Below, piece after piece: positions 60,559 to 64,000 of a stretch of DNA of 64,000 bases. The stretch is from Campylorhamphus procurvoides (taxonomy: Eukaryota > Chordata > Aves > Passeriformes > Dendrocolaptidae), in contig WBMV01001905.1 in the NCBI GenBank assembly GCA_013396655.1, forward strand, positions 116,180-180,179, read 5' to 3'. The translations under genes were made by a program, and so were the position numbers. Below the pieces are notes generated by a model, which ran no database searches, was not told where the DNA came from, and saw only the letters and a list, made by a program, of their open reading frames with translations. How positions within the stretch are numbered: position 1 is the stretch's first letter; every line of letters begins with the position of its first letter.

Positions 60559-63500
60559 GGCCCCCACCTTCCTAGTCCGGAAAGGTTCCTCACTTTCCTT
60601 GATAGACATCTTGGTTTCCTTTAAAACTGAGACAGTGGCTTTTGTCATGCACTGGAGAAGAAGCAAGTGCTTGTGCCCACCAATGCTGCCTGTTTATTGC
60701 TTTTAATGCATCTTTCGATGTTTGGTTCATTTTTCTCCCATTATCCATTCTCTTGTCTTCATCTAGTAATATAAGATACTAACTGCAAAAGTGCATCATG
60801 AGACCAGTAAGATTTATGTATAATAGTGTACAAGCACACAGAAACTCAGTCTTTACCCTCAAATATTTTAGCACAAATAGACAAGCTCAAGACAAAGGAT
60901 GAGGAAAGAAGCAGCAGAGTGTCTTGTCCAAAATAACATAAGAACAGAAACCAGTCTCCTTCATCCCATATACTCTTTATAGACAGTTTTATGGTGACAT
61001 TTTTGCTAGTGCCTTTGATTAATGTATTTGTTACCAGTTTTCTCTTTTTACTCTGTTCCAAAAAATGCCAGAGTATTTCAACTCAGAAGTTGCAATGAAA
61101 GACAGTGAAATTTTCTATATCCCTCAACAATTAACATCCTGCTATCTAAATTCTTGGCTTTTTGTTTTGAAACATGAATGAGACATGGAGCACTATGAAA
61201 TATGTCTAGAGCAGAGGGTTTAATCTTGGCCATTAACATGCAGAGAATTTGTGTCTCTTACCAACTCCGTACAGAAGTAGGGTTCTCACACATAGCATAG
61301 TACTTCAAGTCTGTCTGGACTGAGCTCCTATTTCAAAGTACTTTTCTTTTTTTTAACAATAATCTTCATACATTTGTCCTCTTTATAAATTCTTCCTTCC
61401 ATATAGCACCTTTGTATGTTAATGTAGACTGCACCAGTAACTAATCTGCCACTTATTTCCTTTCTTCCTCAGCTGTAAACAACAAAAATACAGAGATGAA
61501 GAAATAGACACTGATAAGCAAAGAACTATAATTGTTTTGAGGAGGCACTATTAGTAAGAAATGGGGGAGGAAGGGGAGCCTGAAGGGTTCCTCCTTTAAG
61601 AGGTATTGAACCATTGACCTTAACCATTTTCTGTTATGGTCCAGAGAGAAGTTGCTAAAGTACTTCACCACAGGAAAGAAATGAGAAATTTTGAGGGCTG
61701 TTGAGCACTGAATTCTCATGGTGGCTCAGCAAAATGTTACTTAGAACAGGTGTTTCTGTAATTGTGATACATTGGGTAAGTTTGCTGTGTTCAATAGCCC
61801 CACAAGACGTACTAATACCTCTCTAATGTCTCTAGTAATAGTATGCTGGACTGTGAAAGAGTATGGAATAAAACCTCTCTCAAGCCTGGTTGAAGATATT
61901 TGCAATTCAGCATATATTTCTTGTAGAGATGTCTTTTCCCAGAAATAAGGAGGAATTTTGGATCAGGCCCTTAAAGAATTCACCTTACTGCAAGTGACTT
62001 TTATTATTTAAAAATATTTGAAGCTACTATCCTGGAACCTTGACCTTTCTCTTCTTGAATAGAAAGGAAGGGCTTTTACTTCTCAAGCAGAACCTTGTCC
62101 GTTTAAGAGATCATCTGGAAGGGTGGGAAATCCCCCATCGGACAGGTGTAATTTTAAGGCTCTAGGCCCATACATCGTAAGAACAGTTGGGAAGCAATCT
62201 TTCCCACAGTTTTAAATCCAGATGCTATTATTATAACATAAACATAATATGGCCAATTTGCAATTTCAATTAACAATAAACTATAACTATTTAATAAAAA
62301 TGGAAAACAGATGGCAAAAATAAAATAAAATGCCCATGGCTATCAAATTTGCTCAAATTAAATAGAGGAGCAGGAAAGAAAAACACATTCAATAAAAAAT
62401 AAAAGATTTACCAACCCTGAGGAAATTTGGGAGGACTAGAAATGACCAGAATGCATTCTCCCAAAGTAACTTAAGCATTTTTATATGCTTAGATTCAGTA
62501 CTTCTCTACTGGAACTTTGACAAAGACTGTAAATAGGAACAAATATATAGAATATGAGAAAGGTTTGGTGAAACAATGTGGCAAGTGACACTGTTCGGTA
62601 TCATTAAGAGTTTAGCACTGTAGGAGGTACATGAGTCATTGAATGGGCTAGAATATTTCAATATGTTAAGCAGAAAAATTGACTAAATTAGGAGGAAAAT
62701 GAGATGGTTGGGGTTTTCACAGTGTCAAATATGGAGGTTTCTTTTTCTGTACTTCAAGCAGAGCAGGTACTTGAAGCCCTGACAGCTTGCAGTGGGAGCA
62801 AACTGTAAATAGGCATGTAGCACAGCAAGGTCACAAATTCTGACCTCTGTGATTATCCAGGGATATTTTACTAGCTGCGAACCATTTTATTTCAAAGGAA
62901 CGATTCAGCATGGAATTGAATTCAGTATGTCATTTCACACTAGACCTGTGCAAACTATTCTTGGGAAACATTTTATCTAATAAATTAGGCCCTTTTTTTG
63001 TTGGCAGATTATTAGCAAAAATATTATGGTCCCTATAAATGTGTTCATTTTCTTTAAATCTTTGTACTGCTTTGTACAAACATTTTTCAATCAGCTTGCC
63101 TGTTGCGAACTTTTCATTTAATTATGTCCTTGACTATTCAGCATGCACTGTTTCCTATTCAGAGTGTGTGATTGGCTACCTCTGTTTCATGGCAGTATCC
63201 ATCAAGATTTGCCCGAAATTCTGAATGTTTGTAAATGGAGTAAGAGAATAACTGTGGTAAATAGAAGATATATGCATTCATAAGCAGATGGGTTTGGGTT
63301 TGCAAGCTTAGTGGTCAATGAATGGGGAAGATCCATTCCCAAATTATCCTTCAAATAGGAACACCGGCCCAGTGTTAGGAGTGGGTTTAACATGTCATTT
63401 TAACAGGTTTTACATGAGTCCCTTTAGTCCAGTGAGGCACTTGAATCCCACATTGTCATGGACCTACAACCATTCTTTCTATGTCTAGGACAAGCCAGGT

Positions 63501-63814
63501 TATTTTGCTGATAATCATGTCTTCCCCCAAGGATTACTCCCTTTGACCATGAACATAGCTGAACTGAAAAGCAATTCAGGGCTTGCCAGAATGCCTGACA
63601 GTTTCTTCTGCATTTTCCAAGCTCAATTTCAGACAAACAGTACCATGATGATGTAGCAAGCACTCAATACCAACATTTCAAACCTCAGTAGAGAGAAACA
63701 GAACTGACGGTAAGGCCCTTAATCAGGATGCATGAACAACAATTCAGTTTACTCTTACAGAGCTGTGATGGGCCAAATAAATCTTCCCATAAAGCTACAG
63801 GAGCTGAGTCAAAA
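60559..63814. other. Unassigned sequence
   Basis: No gene or repeat is recognised. Open frames are all under 90 codons and lack domain features. An AATAAA at 63776-63781 precedes the A-rich block by about 35 bases, which superficially resembles the 3' end of a retroposed transcript. I cannot recognise any parent gene. Confidence 0.5.
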
Positions 63815-63862
63815 AAACAAAACCAAAAAAAAAAAAAAAAACAAAAGAAAAAGAAAGGAAGA
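63811..63862. repeat. A-rich tract
   Basis: AAAACAAAACC-type units are followed by an uninterrupted A-run of about 18 and more A-rich sequence, grading into the purine minisatellite downstream. It may be a retroposon tail that seeded the repeat. Confidence 0.85.
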
Positions 63863-64000
63863 GAGACAGAGAGAGAGACAGAGAGGCAGAGAAAGAAAGA
63901 GAGAGAGAGACAGAGAGAGAGAGAGACAGAGAGAGAGAGAGACAGAGAGAGAGAGAGACAGAGAGAGAGAGAGACAGAGAGAGAGAGAGACAGAGAGAGA
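63863..64000. repeat. Purine minisatellite with exact 16-bp period
   Basis: The tract is (GA)n interrupted by a C once per unit. From 63911 the C positions fall at 63911, 63927, 63943, 63959, 63975 and 63991, an exact spacing of 16. The unit is (GA)7 plus CA. The left part (63863-63895) is irregular GAGACA/GAAAGA. The array continues beyond the window edge, so its full length is unknown. Confidence 0.95.

Noticed and set aside
63424..63862. Processed pseudogene ending in AATAAA and poly-A
   Set aside because: No parent gene is recognisable upstream and the A-rich block merges into a purine repeat, so the arrangement is probably coincidental.
45766..64000. CRISPR-like or other regularly spaced repeat arrays
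   Set aside because: The only regular arrays are purine micro- and minisatellites without unique spacers, and the sequence is vertebrate.

Overview
The window looks like gene-poor, AT-rich vertebrate nuclear DNA, most likely from a bird. The main evidence is the repeat content. At least eight CR1 LINE copies or fragments are recognisable, of very different ages and in both orientations, along with four solo-type ERV LTRs. I saw no Alu-, B1- or L1-like sequence. The LTRs resemble passerine ERVL/ERVK types, but that is family recall, not a search. I recognise no intact protein-coding gene. The longest open frames are either antisense or sense shadows of CR1 and simple repeats, or unremarkable random-looking frames. 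The sequence is best read as an intergenic desert or a very long intron.

Layout. 1-5.2 kb: anonymous sequence with A-rich tracts and a probable CR1 tail. 5.2-6.4 kb: a 5'-truncated CR1 (+). 12.9-14.6 kb: an ancient CR1 (+) interrupted by about 0.9 kb of unclassified DNA. Part of that DNA (about 265 bp) recurs at about 97% identity 4.18 kb downstream, at 17.6 kb. 18.45-22.99 kb: a three-level nest, in which an ancient CR1 (+) with a decayed ORF1 esterase and ORF2 is split by a younger CR1 (+), itself split by a solo LTR. 24.6, 30.5, 36.2 and 44.8 kb: CR1 fragments in minus orientation. 45.4-46.7 kb: purine-rich microsatellites, then an ERV LTR with a possible scrap of leader. 48.3-50.7 kb: a long CR1 (+) with an unexplained insertion of about 320 bp. 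59.06-60.56 kb: two different LTRs side by side. 63.8-64.0 kb: an A-rich tract, then a purine minisatellite with an exact 16-bp period that runs off the window.

The rest (about 6.4-12.9, 25-30, 31-36, 37-44.8, 50.7-59 and 60.6-63.8 kb) has no feature I can assign. A few short segments could be exons of an unidentified transcript (29.9 kb minus; 15.7-16.0 kb and 33.6 kb plus), but each has a plausible non-genic explanation. I found no evidence of an undescribed functional system. The most informative structures are the nested insertions, the duplicated 265-bp segment, the unclassified insertions inside CR1 copies, and several perfect palindromes. All boundaries and family calls come from reading by eye and are approximate.
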